Shown: positions 24,505 through 40,800 of the stretch, piece by piece
Numbering within the stretch: the stretch's first letter is position 1
Layout: the number at the start of each line of letters is the position of its first letter
The notes under the pieces: generated by a model
Database searches by the model: none
Told to the model about the DNA's origin: nothing
The model's input: only the letters and a program-made list of their open reading frames with translations
Assembly (NCBI GenBank): GCA_036583965.1
Contig: JAZBQD010000030.1
Coordinates: 50,717,551-50,781,550 of the forward strand
Direction: 5' to 3'
DNA: 64,000 bases
Origin: Prunella strophiata
Taxonomy: Eukaryota > Chordata > Aves > Passeriformes > Prunellidae
Program-made: the position numbers and the translations under genes

Positions 24505-27017
24505 GGTAGAAGAGTCCCCATCCATTGAGGGTGTGGAGATGCAAGCAAGAATGTGCACATATTATTGCTCCTAAGATGGGCTAGATCTGAGTTTGTGCCA
24601 AAGTAAATTCCCAGCAGCTGAAGTGCTCTTCTAGCTGATAGAGATGACAAGCATCACAGCAGCTTGCTTCTCTGCACAGAACTGGCATTGCTTTTAACAA
24701 ATCAGTCTTCACCTGACAGGTCAGTATTGAGGGACAAGCTGTGGCTTCAGCACTTTGTTCATTCTAGATTTTTTTATTTTTATTTTTTTAAAGAGAACAT
24801 AAATAATTGGAGCTCCTGACTGTTCAGTGAAGCAGGACTGTCCAAGTTGGCTCAGATAAGTTTGTAGCCAGCCATTAAGAAATTGTTTTCACCTTTGTTT
24901 TACTGGGATTGGCAGCAAGAGAGTGTCAGGATGAACACTGAAATAACAGAATCATGGAGCTTGCAGCTATAGGCATGGATGGCCATTTTCCAAGTAAATA
25001 AAGGAACGAAAGACTGGAAACATTCCACTCTTTTTTAAGAGGATTGAGAAAAATCATGGTCCCTGTGGACAGACAAAAATTATGGACAGCAAGGACACTA
25101 TCAAAAGAAGATTTACAGAAAAGAGTCCCATGGAACATAAGACAATATTTCCTAAACCAAAAGAAATCAGTAAACTGTGGAAAGGTAGTTTAGCAGTGAT
25201 GAATGGGCTTACTAAAAAGCACTTCCATGTCTTTTTCTGATTTCTAATGTGATCCTCAAGGCCAGGATATGCATCCCTTGCTTCCCTCCTGCTCTTGAAT
25301 ATATAGGCAAATAAAGATTAAGACAACTTTGGGAGTGAGTAAAATTTGGCAACAGAAAATATGTAGATACTTGATCTACCATGGAGCTCTGCCAGGTTCC
25401 AGTTGCCAAAATATAATTTTACCAGGATTTTTATTCATGATGTCTTATAAATAATTATCACATATAGTTATCAAGGTCTTGGAAATAACATATGGTTTCA
25501 TCTAAAATAACCAATAATTGCCACTTATGAAAAGATATCCTGAATATGAAAGTGTCTTGGATGCAAACCTGTTAATTGCAAGACTTAGTATCTTAAATAT
25601 TTGTACCTTTTTTGTTGTTAATTTTAAGACTATCCTGGACTCGCAGTCTGGAGTATTTGGCAAACTCTAATCAATTAACCTTAAGTACAGCCTATTTTCC
25701 AAGTTGAAGGAGAAAAGGTTTCAGAATTAGCCAGACTGTAGAGAACAAATTATATACCTTCAAAAATAAAACCTACAATTCCTACTTCCAAAAAGTTATG
25801 CAGGAATTCTAATTAACAGATTCACATAAGAGTGCAGTACTACAGAGAATGTGAATTCACATAATCAATCAGGGTGCTGGAAAAGTAGTCAGGAAAAAAA
25901 AAAAAAGAGTGTGATGCTAAGGGATATACTGGGATTTGGAAATATGAAAGACATAAATGAATGTAAAAGATAATCAGCTAATTATTAAGAAGTTAAACCT
26001 ATTTTGAAACAAAGCCAAGATAAATTAAATAGCTAAAGATCTTTTTCTCGACACAGTAACAATGGAAAACTGTCATGTGAAATCAGCTGCAAAAGCAGGA
26101 AAAGAAGTTGAAACTTGGAATGCGTCCAGAAAGAATTAAAGTAGTTATGTGAAACAAAGAAAGAACACTATATAAGGTAAAACTGCAGCCCAGCAAACAG
26201 CCTGATACAAAATAAAGAATTCAGTGGAGCTGGTTCCTTTTTCTGTTGCAGATATGACCTTCTCAATGGATTTATCTTTTTCAAATTATATTATTTTTTA
26301 ATGCATGTATATTTTTTTCAAGCTATTTTGGTTACTTAGAATTGGTCTGTAACTAAATGCATAAAATTTCATAAAGTTTTGAAGGGTAAAAAAGTGAGGA
26401 AACAAATGCCAAATTGAAATTCTTTAGTCTTGCTGTATGCAGACACTCATGTATATGATCAAATCCTCCTTTCTTTAGAAGATAACATAATTTTGTTTAA
26501 TCAGACCTCAAATTTGCTGTAGGGTGTGCATTTATCATGGAGCAATGAAGGGGAAACCGATACCCAGTGTCAATTACAATGCTCAAATTCCCAGGAGCAA
26601 ATAGCTTATGTGCTGCTAATGAGGAGCTCTCTCAGCCTCCTGCAAGAAGTCAGCAGAAAGCTCACCTACTGCAGAAGTGAAATCAATTTCCCCCCTCTTT
26701 GAACATACACAATGCCGAGATTCACGCTGGACTATAGTACCCCAGACTCCCTTCAGAGACAATGAAGAAGAGTCACTTGTGTTGCATTTCCTCTTAAAGT
26801 AAACATGTAAAGTACAGCACTGGTAGCTGCTATTTTTCTCCCTTTTAACTGGGAAGGGATTCCAAACAACCAGTTCAGTTGCACTTTTTGAAGAGTACCA
26901 AATAGTTGCTCCAGGTGGTCTGAATCCCTTTCTGGATGCTGCTGCTTATGTCTACTGACTGCAGAAGGTTCTTCCCTGACCATGTCTAATCCTGGCAACA
27001 AAGGTATGTGCCTTATC

Positions 27018-27293
27018 ACAGAATGATAGAATGGACAGGGCCTGGAAAGGGACCTCAAAGATCATCTAGTTCCACCCCCTTTGTCGTGGGCAGGGACACC
27101 TTCCACTGCACCAGGTTGTTTAGATCATCCAACCTGGCCTTGAACACTGCCAGGGATGGGGCACCCACAGCTTCTCTGAGCAACCTGTTCCTGTTCCTCA
27201 CCACCCTCACAGTAAAGAATTTCTTCCTACTGTTTCAGTTTGAAGCCATTCCCCCTTGACCTGTCACTACATGCTCTTGTAAATAGTCTCTCC
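27018..27293 (-). mobile_element. CR1 LINE, 5'-truncated 3' end, inverted
   Basis: It begins with the inverted CR1 terminal repeat 'cagaatgatagaatgg', followed by 'gggacctcaaagatcatcta', 'gggcagggacacctt', 'caacctggccttgaacactg', 'gggatggggcaccca', 'agcaacctgttcc' and 'taaagaatttcttcctac', all in the reverse complement of the CR1 3' order. The copy is about 276 bp, minus orientation (same strand as LHFPL6), and well preserved, hence relatively young. Confidence 0.92.
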
Positions 27294-30200
27294 TTATGTT
27301 AGACAGAATATATGTGGACCTTGATATAGTCACCAAAAGCTTACGAAGATTTAAGAATGGAAGCTGTTTGGGTAGCACTAAAGAGGAAATGCTTCTTGAT
27401 GGAATACTTCCTTTACTAGCACATAGTTTACTCAGTCATTTATCCAAGAATTCAGCAGCTGCAGCTCAAGTATGGTTGTAAAGCTTGTGCTCAGCCCCAG
27501 TCAAAAAATGAATGTGTGAAATCTCTGTGCTGTTTGCAGAGGATCTTCAAACAAGAAAATTGCTTTTTTTCAGATAGATTGCTTATAGGAAAACACCTTT
27601 GAATGTTTTGCCTTTAATAGATTCTAACAAATTGTCCTCCCTTCTAAATCCTTTTCTTGATTCTTTGGCACTCAATGTCAACACTCAGCCAGATGCTGAA
27701 ATGATGCCACCTAAGACAAATTAAATAGTTGACAAAGCCTTTTTTACATCCACACTGCTTTCTGCTGTCTTTTTATGCTGTTTTAGTAACTTCACTGTTT
27801 GCTTGGAAAGTGCTTTAAAGATCATTTATTCTGACATTTCCACAGCAAAAGTAATTATCAAGTCAATGGTTTTCTTTAAGATATTTCAAGCCCTCTAAAA
27901 GTGGCAAAGGGGAGCCTTAATAATAACGATTTTTTTTGAAACAAATATCCATCACAAGAGAAGTTCCTGAGAGCTTTTGAGGCCAATCCAGCTGCTTGTT
28001 TAGTTCAGGATGGGAGCCAGGCTTTTAAGTTTCTCTCTAGACAGTGACTTTGGCCAGGTGTGCCCTTTGACAGCAGTCCACAGACAGATGGGCTGCCACA
28101 AACAGCAAGCAAAGGAGTGTGTTTGGAGCTATCTGCTTTGGTTGCTGCTGCAGCTGGACCCCCAGGTCAAGGATGTCTCTGACCCTGAAGGTAGAGATAG
28201 AGCTACTGTATTTTGTCAAAGAAAGAAAAAATATCTGCTAAGAGTTCAAAAAAAGCTCTGTTAAAAAATGGAGTTTATCTTAAATTTTGTGTCTTCACTC
28301 TTCCTGGCTGATAAGTACCTAGTATCATTCCATACACCTGATGGTTGGGAAGTAGTAGCTGGTGGCTCATGAAGACATGAATCATCTATGTTTGAGTAAG
28401 TGAATCTTACTCTAGATAAGTATTTTGCTGTTTGGACTCTTAGGTATTGGTCTCATAGTGCTGTTTCACCAGATGCCAGCTCAGGCTCAATTTTGTGAGT
28501 TAAATTGAGCATGCCCTGACCTCTCTGGGACCTTCTGTGGAACTTGGCTGCCTCTGCACCCATCACAACAGAAATCAGCATGCAAAACTGAGCAGTTTCC
28601 ACATGCACATCCAGGGAAATCAATGGACAAAAATGAAGTCTCACACTGATTTTAGACTTTTAAAACCAATACAAATGTGTTCACACATGTACACTCACAC
28701 GGCCCCTTTAAAACAGGCATGCAAGTTCAGAAGATTTATTCACACAGCTTAAATATGCAGAATGTGGAAGCTTTTGCATGTGTCTAGTGCAGTCTTCACT
28801 TTTGTGCATACTCTCACCTTACTGCAGAGTCCCTCACTTAATGAATTTCCTGATAAAACATTCCTTTTCCATCTGTTTTTCTTGTGTATTACATTTAGAA
28901 ATGAAAACAAAATGGTATTAGTGCCTCTAGCTCAGCAAAATTGAATGTGTGCTATATGATATGCCATAATGACGATTACTTTTGGGAAATTGCCTGCTAA
29001 TTCCTTTTGCAGACCCAGGGATTTTGTAGATCTGACTCACTTTTACACCCTTCAGTCAGCAGCTCCACTGTGCTGTGCCACATCACTGCTGCCCTGAATG
29101 GGCTCACAGGCAAGTCCAGGGTGTGAAAAATGCAACACAACAGTAACAGTTTGCATGGGGACAAGAGATTAGGGTGATTTTGATCCATCCTCAGTGAAAG
29201 GCAGTCCCTTTGAGCATTTCCTACTCCAGTCTCCACCTCAGGCACTATTAGCCTGTTGCCAAATTAGAAAACCGACTTTGACTTGGTCAATGAGCAAGCA
29301 ACTGTGCTGGTTTAGAACATAAACATTTCTTTTTTTCTTGCCTCCATTTATTTTTATTGCCCTATTTCTAGGAGTTAACATCCCTAAAACAGTGGTAGAA
29401 GACTTCTGCTGTTCACAACCTAGTGTTTCAGTGAGAACTCTGCTCCATGTGACCTGTGATCCAGATGGGATGCTGCAATAGGGAGCGGGGCTCCAAGACC
29501 TTCATAGAGGTCATGCTTCCCAGCTGGGAAGCTGGGAACTACAAGCAGAGCACAGACCTATCATGGCCTTGACCTCTCAACAAGATTTGCAAGAGGTCAT
29601 TTGTCAAAGGCCTAATCTACCAGTGGGCTTCTTTTCATGATGGCAAAACCATACTTCTAGAGAAGAGCAGGGAGCAAGTCCCTCTACAGGTACACCAGCC
29701 TCTTTATGGAGGTCTTTATGGTGTCCATTTATGGAGGTTATTCTCCATCCCCCTTCACAAAACAGCTCATCTATTGAATGTAATTTAATCAACAAATGGA
29801 GTTGTCCTTGGCATGGTATCTTCATTTGAAGAATAACTCCTCTTTGTCAGAGATGGAGCTATACAACCACTTTTATTTGATTGAAAAAAAATTGCCTAAT
29901 TAAATACATAAATTTTTAAGTGAATCCTTTGGACATAGTTCACTCAATAAAAACCAAATAAATATCAATTTTTAAAGAGAGCAGGAAACTGCTGGGTATT
30001 TCACAATGTCAGCTCAGGTTTTCTAGAAAAGAATACTCAAATCCACTTAAATTAAAAGCATAGTTATTTTTCCTGCAGTCTTTTTAAATACTACTTTGGA
30101 ATCTACACAGAAATGTGTGTGTTTGGCAGGGGTGGAGGGAGGGGTCCCCTCTTCAGAATGTGGGCCATCTCAGCACAATTTGGAGTGCCTATTAGTCTAA

Positions 30201-33200
30201 TATCTTTTCAGAGTGCCTGAAGACATGGAGAAGCATTTCTTATCCAACAACCCACTGAAGATTAGCCTTTTTTTTTTTCTTAGCATTGCTATTTATTTAT
30301 TCTCTCTAGTTAGGAGCATGTTATGGGGGCAGGGGTTTGTCATGTTTTCGTTAAGCAAAAATTTTCATTTAATTATTAATTCTGGTGTATTTCTGGTAGA
30401 CATTACATATCACAGTGCACAATTCAGCTGCTTCTCAAGAGAGTTCTTGCAGTCCCTCATCTGTACCTCCCTCTTCTTCTTCTTCATCCTGCTACAATAT
30501 AGATTGCAGCCCCTGGCTTTTATTTTCTACCATCAACCTCAACCATTTTCCCCCCTTACTTTTTCTAAGTCCAAGCATCAGTGCTGAACCCCCACCTTTG
30601 CTGGCTCTGTGGTCAAACCTGTTGAGCTTTGACCCTCTCCCAACTGCACACACACATGTTCCCTGTAGCCCAGGCTGCAGCACTTGCTCTGCCATCCTGG
30701 AAGAGGAGGCTGAATGCTGTCTGTTCATCAGCATTCCTGTGAACACATCTTTGAGAGCAACCACGAGCTGAATTATCCTCTCTGTGTCATCCTCACTGGC
30801 ACCCACAGCAGCAGGGGGTGCAGGACCAGCACTCCCATCATCACCTCTTCTCCCATTAGCAAACCAGTGCAGGGCTCACAGCAGCTCAGATTTTCTGAGA
30901 GCAGATTTTGAATGCAGCATGATTCTTCAGACAACCCATTTCACAGGCTTAGGAACAGAAAGCATATAATTGCAGCTTAATCAAATTAAATATTCAAATT
31001 AAAGCAATAATTACTTAAATTTGTCTTGAGACTTAGTAAGATTAAGTCTTTGAAACATCACTTTTGGCCTGTAGGCTATAATGAGTATGTCAGTCTCTAA
31101 TGATTCAGAAGAGACCTAGAGGGTTGGGGTTATCACCAACCAAGAGGTGTTTATGGAAGACTAGCAGTGTGGTTATTAAATGTCCCTCAGACAGTACCTC
31201 TGCTTTACAGATGGTTTTGATAACACACCATCAAACAGACACTGACATTAAGTAAAAAAAAAAAAAAATGCCATAGCCAAACATTTAAGTTCACTGCCAA
31301 TGTATGTGGAAAAGAGATGTTTAGTGGCAGAAATCACCACAGCAAATTCCAGCTCTCATTCTGATCTGTTAATTAATGTGTTGACACACGATTGCAGCAG
31401 ATCAGTGAGACCAGCACTGCTGTCAAGTCTAGGCATGTGTCACACAGGGGCTGTGTGCTCCAGCTCCAGAAAACACAGCCAGAGCCTTCACAGTTAATGC
31501 AAGGCTTCTCATGGTCCTTAGGCATACCTGGAAGGAAAGCTGCCAGATGACATTTTTCACATTGGTTTCTTCACTGACTTTTAAGGCAGAGTGACTCAAT
31601 TTATGCAAATATCTGACTCATGAATCAAGACTGAGACAGTGAAGGTGGTCTTGGAGACTGCTCTGACTGTGGACATGACAGTGTTTAACAGTTTGTAACT
31701 GCCCAAGTGCTTTGAGGAGCTCACACTGTGACAAACACCCACCTTCTGTGACTCTGCAGAGAGATAACCTGGAGGGTAATACTCTTCTGCACCTGGGAAC
31801 AAACATGGGACACAAGCTGGAGCCCCAGAAGCAGAGCTGCTCACATGCTTGGCATGGAAGAGCAAGAACCAGCATGCAGCAGTGAGGTGCTAGCTGGCCT
31901 TTCAAAGGGTGGACTGCTCAAAAGGAACTACTGCAGGCTTCCACACAGGATTGGCCATGGGCAGCAATGAACCTGAATCTTCCCTGCAACAGTTACCACA
32001 GAGTTTTGCCTGGTTTTTCTTCCACATCCTTTGACACATCTTTCCATGGAGCTGGGAATCTAAGTTCTGGAACATTTCTTTCCTGCTAGTTAACTACACA
32101 TTTCTGTTCTTATTGTTCTCTCTCCTCTGTGTTTAAATCTTTCTATTATTAGGTGAATAAAAAATTTGCAGGAACTTTTTATACTTTGCTGAAGAGCAAA
32201 TTTAATATCAACAGCACATAGGGATATTAGAGTTCAGAATAACAAGATAAAGATTCTAGAGTACATTACACATCCCCTGAGCAACACCATAGGTGGTTGC
32301 TGATAAGACATCAGTGGCACTGTAGCGATGGGTGCTAATACTGGTTATGAGAATTTCTGGTCCCCTGCCAGATCAAATGTACTCAAAACACCACAGGAAT
32401 TCTGTTGGGGGAGTAGCCTGGAGCATCTCTCCCAAAGCAGTAATTTTTAAACTTTCAACCTCAATTCCTTTGCACATCTTGACAAGAAATACCTCTGAGA
32501 TGGAAACAAATCTCCTTACTCCTGAAATCTGACAGAAACATCAGTGTAAAATCAAGAGATGATGCAGCAGGTTTGTCTTTAACCCTAGGAGACCGTTTTT
32601 GTGTACTATTCCTTGCACTGGGATTACTGTCAGGCCCTGCACAAGTCCTGCAGACACACCTATAGAAAGAATTTCTATGCTTAACTAAGGTTTAGCTTGC
32701 AAGGGCTGGAAATGGGGAGCTCTGTATGCTTAGGAGCAGAAGCTCTCAAGTCTGTGGGAGGTCAAGGTGCTCAGTCCCTCCTGCTCCTTCAGGAGGACTG
32801 CAGATCCCCCTCTTCCTCAAGGATCAGAGAGTACTTGCAGAGAAGGGTATCAGCAATTCCATTGATCCTTCCAGCTAAACCAGGACTCGGACATGCATTC
32901 AAACATCAGATCCTGATCATCCACATTGCTTAATCCTTAGGTTGCTGCTGTTCCCTTGTTTTCTAGAGCCCCTGCAGAGAAGGCAAAGGTGCGAGCTCAG
33001 TGTGGCTGCATCCCTGGCTCTCATTCCAGGTGCAGTGCAGTCAGCAGCAGTAAGACAAGTAGCTTGTTTGGGAGAAGGCAAACAGAGGGTGCAAGTGTTA
33101 TTTGCCAGCTTCCCAAGCACGTGAGTAACATACAAACAGATTCTAGGTTTGTGTCAGAAGGCCATAAATATCCCAGAGTTCAAAGACAGCCAATTGCACT

Positions 33201-33317
33201 CATGAAGAATTACCTTGACCTGTGCTGTGATGGGATGCCTCTGTCTACCCTGTCAAGACCTCCAGGAGTTTTAGCTCCCATATTGTAAGACTATTAAATC
33301 TGATTTATTTCTTAAAA
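27294..33317. other. Intronic DNA, nothing assignable apart from a palindrome
   Basis: AT-rich intron. It holds an 18-bp perfect palindrome (29515-29532), a CTT-rich stretch near 30470-30485 and an A15 run near 31254-31268. A tgtgctggtttagaac motif at 29304-29319 resembles the start of some avian LTRs, but nothing downstream confirms one. Confidence 0.5.
29515..29532. repeat. 18-bp perfect palindrome
   Basis: GCTTCCCAG followed directly by its exact reverse complement CTGGGAAGC, with no spacer and a central CAGCTG E-box. A partial third copy (ctggga) follows. It could form a small cruciform or bind a dimeric factor. No neighbouring gene signal was seen. Confidence 0.9.
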
Positions 33318-33344
33318 TATGCATACATACATATATACATACAT
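33318..33344. repeat. CATA/TACA tetranucleotide repeat
   Basis: Imperfect (CATA)n, about 210 bp below the low (donor) end of the LHFPL6 penultimate exon, inside the last intron. Confidence 0.8.
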
Positions 33345-33447
33345 TTTCTTTTATAATGTTCTTCTGGAAAGTATTTCCAGAGATCCACCTGAAATCCCCT
33401 GCCTAGGCACCATAATTATTCCAGAATTATTCAATATGATTAGCCTA

Positions 33448-36878
<3,431 letters not shown>

Positions 36879-37140
36879 CCTCTGGCAGCCTGCGCTGACT
36901 GGGATGAGGAGATCCAATGGGAAACTGCTGCCTATTGCTGGTGCTGCCACATGACCCCAAAGCACGAGAGGTGCTTTGTACATAAGCATGTTTATGAGCA
37001 AAGGACAAGGCATAAAGCCAAGCTCACGCACTTCTTTGAGAGAACACAACACCTTTGAGAGACCAGCAGAGTGTCAGGAGTTCCCATCCGGCAAAAGGTT
37101 TATATAAGTATTTGTTTTGTCACAGGTACCCACTGGCCAC
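36879..37140 (+). repeat. Left copy of a ~260-bp direct repeat flanking an LTR-like segment
   Basis: Runs from 'cctctggcagcctgc' to 'cccactggccac'. It is repeated at 37592-37853 with about eight substitutions and three small indels (about 97% identity by eye). A TATA-like 'tttatataag' lies near its 3' end. It begins with tggc and ends with gcca a few bases inside the shared boundaries. It is not recognised as a known family. Confidence 0.9.
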
Positions 37141-37520
37141 TGTTGTATTGCACTAAGTAGTTTTTTAGTTGATAACTGTTTTTGCACTGGGTGTTTGGAT
37201 CATTTGCACTGTTATATAATCTGTATCCTGTCGTATCACATGGTTTGTCCCATTCCTCCCCTTTCCCTGCCCAGGCCCTGGTGGGCAGTGGTTGATCCCG
37301 GGTTCACCCCTCCCCTCGCCCCTTCCCCCTTGTATCCCAAGGCTGTGGTCCCCTTCCTCTGCCCCCCTTCCCCTGACCTTAAAACCCCCTGCACAGGTGA
37401 GCTTGTTCTCTTTTCCCCCTGGGAAGCCCTGTGGATTGTCTGGTGGCTCCTACCAAGGAAATAAAGTAGGACTTTGTTCCTGAGAGGAAAAGAGCGCCTT
37501 TCGTCTCTTACTTTTGTCTC
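37141..37520 (+). mobile_element. LTR-like segment (endogenous retrovirus LTR, family unclear)
   Basis: Starts TGTTGTATTGC and can be bounded at '..ttttgtctca' (TG...CA). It shows a pyrimidine-rich segment full of C tracts (37250-37375), a TATA-like TTAAAA at 37379-37384, AATAAA at 37460-37465 and a U5-like GC/T mix 'gagcgcctttcgtctc' immediately after. This order (promoter-like, poly(A) signal ~80 bp later, short U5) is typical of a retroviral LTR in plus orientation. It is embedded between two nearly identical 260-bp repeats, so the true LTR may be longer (left repeat plus this segment, about 640 bp). No gag/pol or clear primer-binding site was seen after it. Confidence 0.6.
37460..37465 (+). 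promoter_or_regulatory. Poly(A) signal of LTR-like segment
   Basis: AATAAA within 'ccaaggaaataaagtagg', followed by a T-rich/GT-rich stretch suited to cleavage. It would lie antisense to LHFPL6 transcription. Confidence 0.6.
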
Positions 37521-37591
37521 ATGTGAGATTGATCAGGACTAAGGTCCATAGCCAGCCAAATTGGACTGGACCAGCCTCCCAGGTCAATCTC

Positions 37592-37853
37592 CTCTGGCAG
37601 CCTGCACTGACTGGGATGAGGAGATCCAATGGGAAACTGCTGCCTATTGCTGGTGCTGCCACATGACCCCAAAGCACGAGTGGTCCTTTGTACATAAGCA
37701 TGTTTATGAGCAAAGGACAAGGCATAAAGCCAAGCTCACACACTTCTTTGAGTGAACACAACACCTTTCAGAGACCAGGAGTGTCAGGAGCTCCCATCTG
37801 GCAAAAAGGTTTATAAGTATTTGTTTTGTCACAGGTACCCACTGGCCACAAGG
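37592..37853 (+). repeat. Right copy of the ~260-bp direct repeat
   Basis: Same extent as 36879-37140, with small differences including a 2-bp deletion after 'gagaccag', one extra A in the aaaaa run and 'tttataag' instead of 'tttatataag'. Beyond it the sequence ('aaggcttgaagctg') differs from what follows the left copy. The spacer (37521-37591) between the LTR-like segment and this copy is about 70 bp of unassigned sequence. Confidence 0.9.
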
Positions 37854-40800
37854 CTTGAAGCTGCTGCTGTGACATGTCCTTTGATATCACTGGTTTTCAG
37901 CCGGTTTTGACTGACCTTCAGACAGCTCCCTTTTGTGGCACACATGCACCTGCTGTGGATTCGTGTCTTGACAAAACACTTGTGTCCTCCAGTCCTTCTT
38001 GCAGGCAAGGTTCAGGCCAGGCTCAGGGATTTGCCATCAGCATAAGATTTCCACAAAGATTTAGAGCCTGCTAGTCAGCAAGAAAAAGTTTCACAAGCTT
38101 TGCTTTATGCCCTGAGGTATATCTGTATCTATGAGCATGTGTGTGTCATGTCCCATTGCTTTCAGCTGGATTCTACATGACTTCAACAGGGCTGATGCTG
38201 CCTTGGTCTGCATGGGCACTGCAGTTGAGAACTGGCATTTGGGCTCCCTTATTTTATGCTCTGAAAGTGTGGAGTGTGCCTCAAAGCCCGTGGTGTTAAT
38301 AGGACTTGGACAAAAGCCCCTCAGTTCCTTCCTTCCCTTCTAATCAACCCATCCCTGTTTGTAAGCAACTGTGTGGATCAGATCCTGCAAAAGCAAAAAG
38401 GCTGCACACCATTACCAGTAATAATTCATACATGCTCACAGCCAATTTATTTAATCACAGAGGATGTAGATCCTGCTGTACAGCTGCAACATTCAGTGAA
38501 GGATCCAAGTTGAATCCAAGGGCTGCAAACCCCGTGGAAATCATTTAGCTAATTTTGCAGCTTCAGTAAAGAGCAGTTACTAGTTTAGCTCAAAAGTCAC
38601 ATTCTGGCCTGCTCTACAGTTATTCCATTTAGCCAGCTATGCTACCCAGGATACCACACCCATCTTTACAGCTGCTTAAAATGCTTAGAATGCCTATAAC
38701 ATTTTTTTTTAAAAAGGAAGAAAACCAAAACCAACAATCTGCTGTAATTACCATCCTCTGTCATCTTCCATTATCCACTACAGTTGTGAAAAGAAATTGA
38801 AAGGGGAAGGAAATGTGCAGATCCCTAAATGGCACCTTCACAAAAGGGGCTGCAGCCTCAAGGTGTGAGGGACCCAGTCAGTGGGATGGGGTGAGTCAGC
38901 AAGTGGAGGTGCTGGTGGCACTTGGCAGCTGTTTTAGCTGATGTACAATGTACCAGTGGAGGTGTTGGCACTGTCACAGACCAGCTTTTCTGGAGAGGTT
39001 CCATATTTGGGAATGAAACAGGCTCCTTGCCCTGCTCTGTGAAACACTGCTATTGTGAATGCTGCATCTGGCTCAAAGTGCTGCAAGGCATGGGGAGAGA
39101 CATGCAGGGCTGACTGAGCACAACCAGCCTTGGCAATCCAAAGCTGGAATTAAGACCTTGGCTTCAGTACTTAAGAGGGTCCCAGACAGCCCCTAGGCTC
39201 TTTGCATGGTCCATGCAGAATGATGGATCCCTTCAAAAAGTGATCTAAAAAACCAGCCTATGCGGCTAAGTGAGGAGCTGCCCAGACCTACAGATTGTAA
39301 AACTGCAAACCAGGGGGTCAGACAGTGGATGCCTTAATATTAAACCATCCAGAGTAATCCTTGTCCCTCCCAGACTGCCTTCCCTGTCACTCTTGCTGTG
39401 AATATAATGCCTGATTGTATTTTAGTATCACTTAGCACTTGAAAGATGATCTTGTCTGTCTGGAGTGGTGTTTGTGACTGAAAATAATTACATATAACAG
39501 GTTCTGCATATGGTGGATGCAGCAGGGAAGGGACATAATTACATTAGTGGCTTGGCACAGATCTAGGTCTCATCTTTGAAGTGATAAAGAAATGATTTGT
39601 GGCATGCAGCAAACAGCTTACTCCAAGAGGTAAAATATTAAGCACTATTAATATCACCAAGAATAGCCTGGATAAGAGCAAGTCTTGAACAATAAATACA
39701 GAAGGATTAACAAATCAAGAGACATTAACCAGATTTTGCTGTGGGCAAAATGACTGCACTCATAAACACCAAGACCTATCAGCAAAAGCCAGTGCACAAC
39801 AAAGGAAACTTGCAAATCCCTGTGGTGGGCTGTCCTCAGATTGCTGCTGTGGCTTCAATGGGAGCCTCCACTCAAGGACCTGATGTCCCTTAAACAATCA
39901 CATCATAAATTAATTGTAACTGTCCTGACCATTCATAGCTGAAAGTCCTGTTTTACAGCTCTTCCTCTCACTTGTTGAGGGCACAGTGTTCCCTGATTGC
40001 TAAATAGCTCATTCTTGGTTATTTTGTCAGTCCATTTGATGATTGCATCCCCCAAAAGTCTGTTAAATAAAGCCAAACCTTCCATAGTCTCCTTCCTTCT
40101 CCCTTGCCTAGGGTGAACCTAAGCACATGATTCAGTTAAGTCTCATGATGAAAGCCACCAGTTTGATGAATAAAGAGAGGTGGTGATGGCATTGAATGAG
40201 GCAGTTAACTTTGGACTCAGCCTCAGAGTCTTGCTGCTACAAAAAGCACTTTAAAATGTTAACTGAACCCTTGGTGGCTTTCCTTGATTATGGGCTTGTT
40301 AAGAGCTTTTTACATGCATTCATTTTTTGTATATCCCCAGCTCCAGCCAGTTACAGCCTATGAATGCAGTGAAAGGGACTGCTGGGCACCATAAAGGCCT
40401 CCTTGGCCAGCAGTTAGAGGGGTCTGCACTGCTCTAACAGGGACCCTGGGAAGCCTCTGAAGAAGGAAGGAGCCCTTCAGTGGGTCTTGTCATTGTAAAA
40501 ATCCAATTTGTATTTTCACTTAGAAAAATAAAAGGAATGGGCCAGACTTGATATATGTACTGCAAAGAAAAATAAAACCAGAACTGAAGGTTTCTTTTTG
40601 TACAGTCACTTTTTAGTGAGAAATATCTACTTCAAATTATCTTCCTCCTTTCTCTCCCCATTATCTACTTTCTTCCCTTTTATTTTCAGATCTGACCAAA
40701 AAGTAAACTTGCCTTTTTTCTTTTTTGTTTGTTTTGTAAGGAATTTCTAGTGTATACTGTTCATCTGACAGATATTCAGGCCATATGGAGAAGCTGACAG

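Larger units (their letters stand above)
21581..27017. other. Intronic DNA, nothing assignable
   Basis: AT-rich intron sequence with a T17 tract at 22518-22534, a small imperfect 'gaggacttg' repeat around 22601-22632 and an AT/CATA array at 24478-24504. The 134-codon open frame at 22103-22507 has no recognisable features. Confidence 0.55.

Noticed and set aside
29304..29600. Possible LTR starting tgtgctggtttag
   Set aside because: The opening motif resembles avian LTRs, but no TATA, poly(A) signal or closing motif in LTR order follows.
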